This document shows, one piece after another, positions 5,940 through 6,094 of a stretch of 6,094 bases of DNA. This DNA comes from an uncultured Eubacteriales bacterium. GTDB lineage: Bacteria > Bacillota > Clostridia > Oscillospirales > Oscillospiraceae. The stretch is taken from contig URPA01000085.1 of assembly GCA_900549545.1 (NCBI GenBank), positions 1-6,094 of the forward strand, read 5' to 3'. How positions within the stretch are numbered: position 1 is the stretch's first letter; each line of letters opens with the position of its first letter. The translations under genes and the position numbers were made by a program. The notes under the pieces are model-generated. The model was not told the origin of the DNA. It saw only the letters and a list, made by a program, of their open reading frames with translations, and made no database searches.

Positions 5940-5968
5940 ATTCTACTGTATTGTAATTGCTTTTTCAA
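5940..5968 (-). promoter_or_regulatory. Sigma-A-type promoter of the c-di-GMP operon
   Basis: On the minus strand TTGAAA (5968-5963) and TAGAAT (5945-5940) are separated by exactly 17 bp, each five of six to consensus. Transcription would start near 5933, leaving a leader of about 60 nt before the TTG at 5869. The leader begins at the palindrome TACAAA-AA-TTTGTA, which could bind a regulator. It is too short for a c-di-GMP riboswitch and shows no such motif. Confidence 0.65.
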
Positions 5969-5997
5969 GCCGCAAATGGAATATTATGGCGAATAAA

Positions 5998-6057
5998 GGC
6001 GGAAAAAGGAAGCGGTCAAAAAGTCCTACAAGGACTTTTTTGCCCGCTTCTCCCGCC
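5998..6057. terminator. Nested inverted repeat, likely bidirectional terminator
   Basis: The core stem AAAAAGTCCT (6018-6027) and AGGACTTTTT (6031-6040) is a perfect 10-bp hairpin with loop ACA. It is nested in GAAGCGG (6009-6015)/CCGCTTC (6044-6050) and GGCGG (5998-6002)/CCGCC (6053-6057). T-rich arms lie on both strands (TTTTTT at 6036-6041 on plus, five Ts on minus). It lies upstream of the c-di-GMP operon promoter, so it probably ends transcription entering from beyond the right edge. Confidence 0.6.
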
Positions 6058-6059
6058 GA

Positions 6060-6083
6060 GCGTTTTGAACTAATTCAAAACGC
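6060..6083. repeat. 10-bp inverted repeat
   Basis: GCGTTTTGAA (6060-6069) and TTCAAAACGC (6074-6083) are perfect arms with a 4-bp loop CTAA, immediately beside the nested terminator palindrome. No T-run follows. With the adjoining palindrome it may form one interspersed intergenic repeat unit that continues past the window edge. Confidence 0.5.
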
Positions 6084-6094
6084 AGCTTCGCCCG

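Noticed and set aside
6026..6094. Minus-strand partial frame ending in RREKRAKKSL, stop TAG at 6026-6028
   Set aside because: Only 22 codons are visible and they coincide with two strong inverted repeats, so the base pairing explains the sequence better than coding. It could still be the tail of a gene beyond the window.
1..6094. CRISPR array, tRNA or rRNA genes, phage or defence system
   Set aside because: No regularly spaced direct repeats, no cloverleaf or rRNA-like stretch, and no recognisable defence or phage protein were seen on either strand.

Overview
The window looks like chromosomal DNA of a Clostridia-class Firmicute, probably a gut Oscillospiraceae/Lachnospiraceae-type organism. 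The grounds are moderately high GC, strong GGAGG-type ribosome binding sites, a TTG start, tight gene packing, and protein families typical of that group (zinc-ribbon DUF1801, DUF5655, YhbS-like GNAT, 7TMR-DISM signalling proteins). This is inference from style and families; there is no rRNA or other taxonomic marker.

Left end (1-138): the last 24 codons of an IS3-family (IS150-like) transposase, a small hairpin, and the right terminal inverted repeat, whose outer end is near base 138. The rest of the element lies outside the window.

Plus-strand block (about 170-2036): a probable promoter only about 30 bp beyond the insertion sequence drives a tight three-gene operon. It encodes a zinc-ribbon/DUF1801 protein, a DUF5655-like protein starting inside the previous stop (ATGA overlap), and a YhbS-like GNAT acetyltransferase. 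After a 57-bp AT-rich gap holding a palindrome centred on a TATAAT box comes a second, YvbK-like GNAT acetyltransferase. These are small housekeeping or accessory proteins of unproven substrate.

Convergent gap (2037-2306): a cluster of strong hairpins in an 88-bp element with 11-bp imperfect terminal inverted repeats, then a 21-bp perfect-stem terminator shared by the two converging transcription units.

Minus-strand block (5968 down to 2307): one promoter drives two genes 8 bp apart. The first encodes a secreted-sensor/7-TM (7TMR-DISM-like) protein with a GGDEF domain that has lost its metal-binding Asp and its last helix. The second encodes a 7-TM protein with a badly degenerate GGDEF (SGNRF) and an EAL domain keeping all the usual catalytic residues. 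Together they look like a membrane-bound cyclic-di-GMP-degrading module in which neither GGDEF domain is likely to make c-di-GMP and the first protein is a candidate sensory partner of the phosphodiesterase.

Right end (5998-6094): nested inverted repeats that look like a bidirectional terminator plus a second hairpin. No gene is called there.
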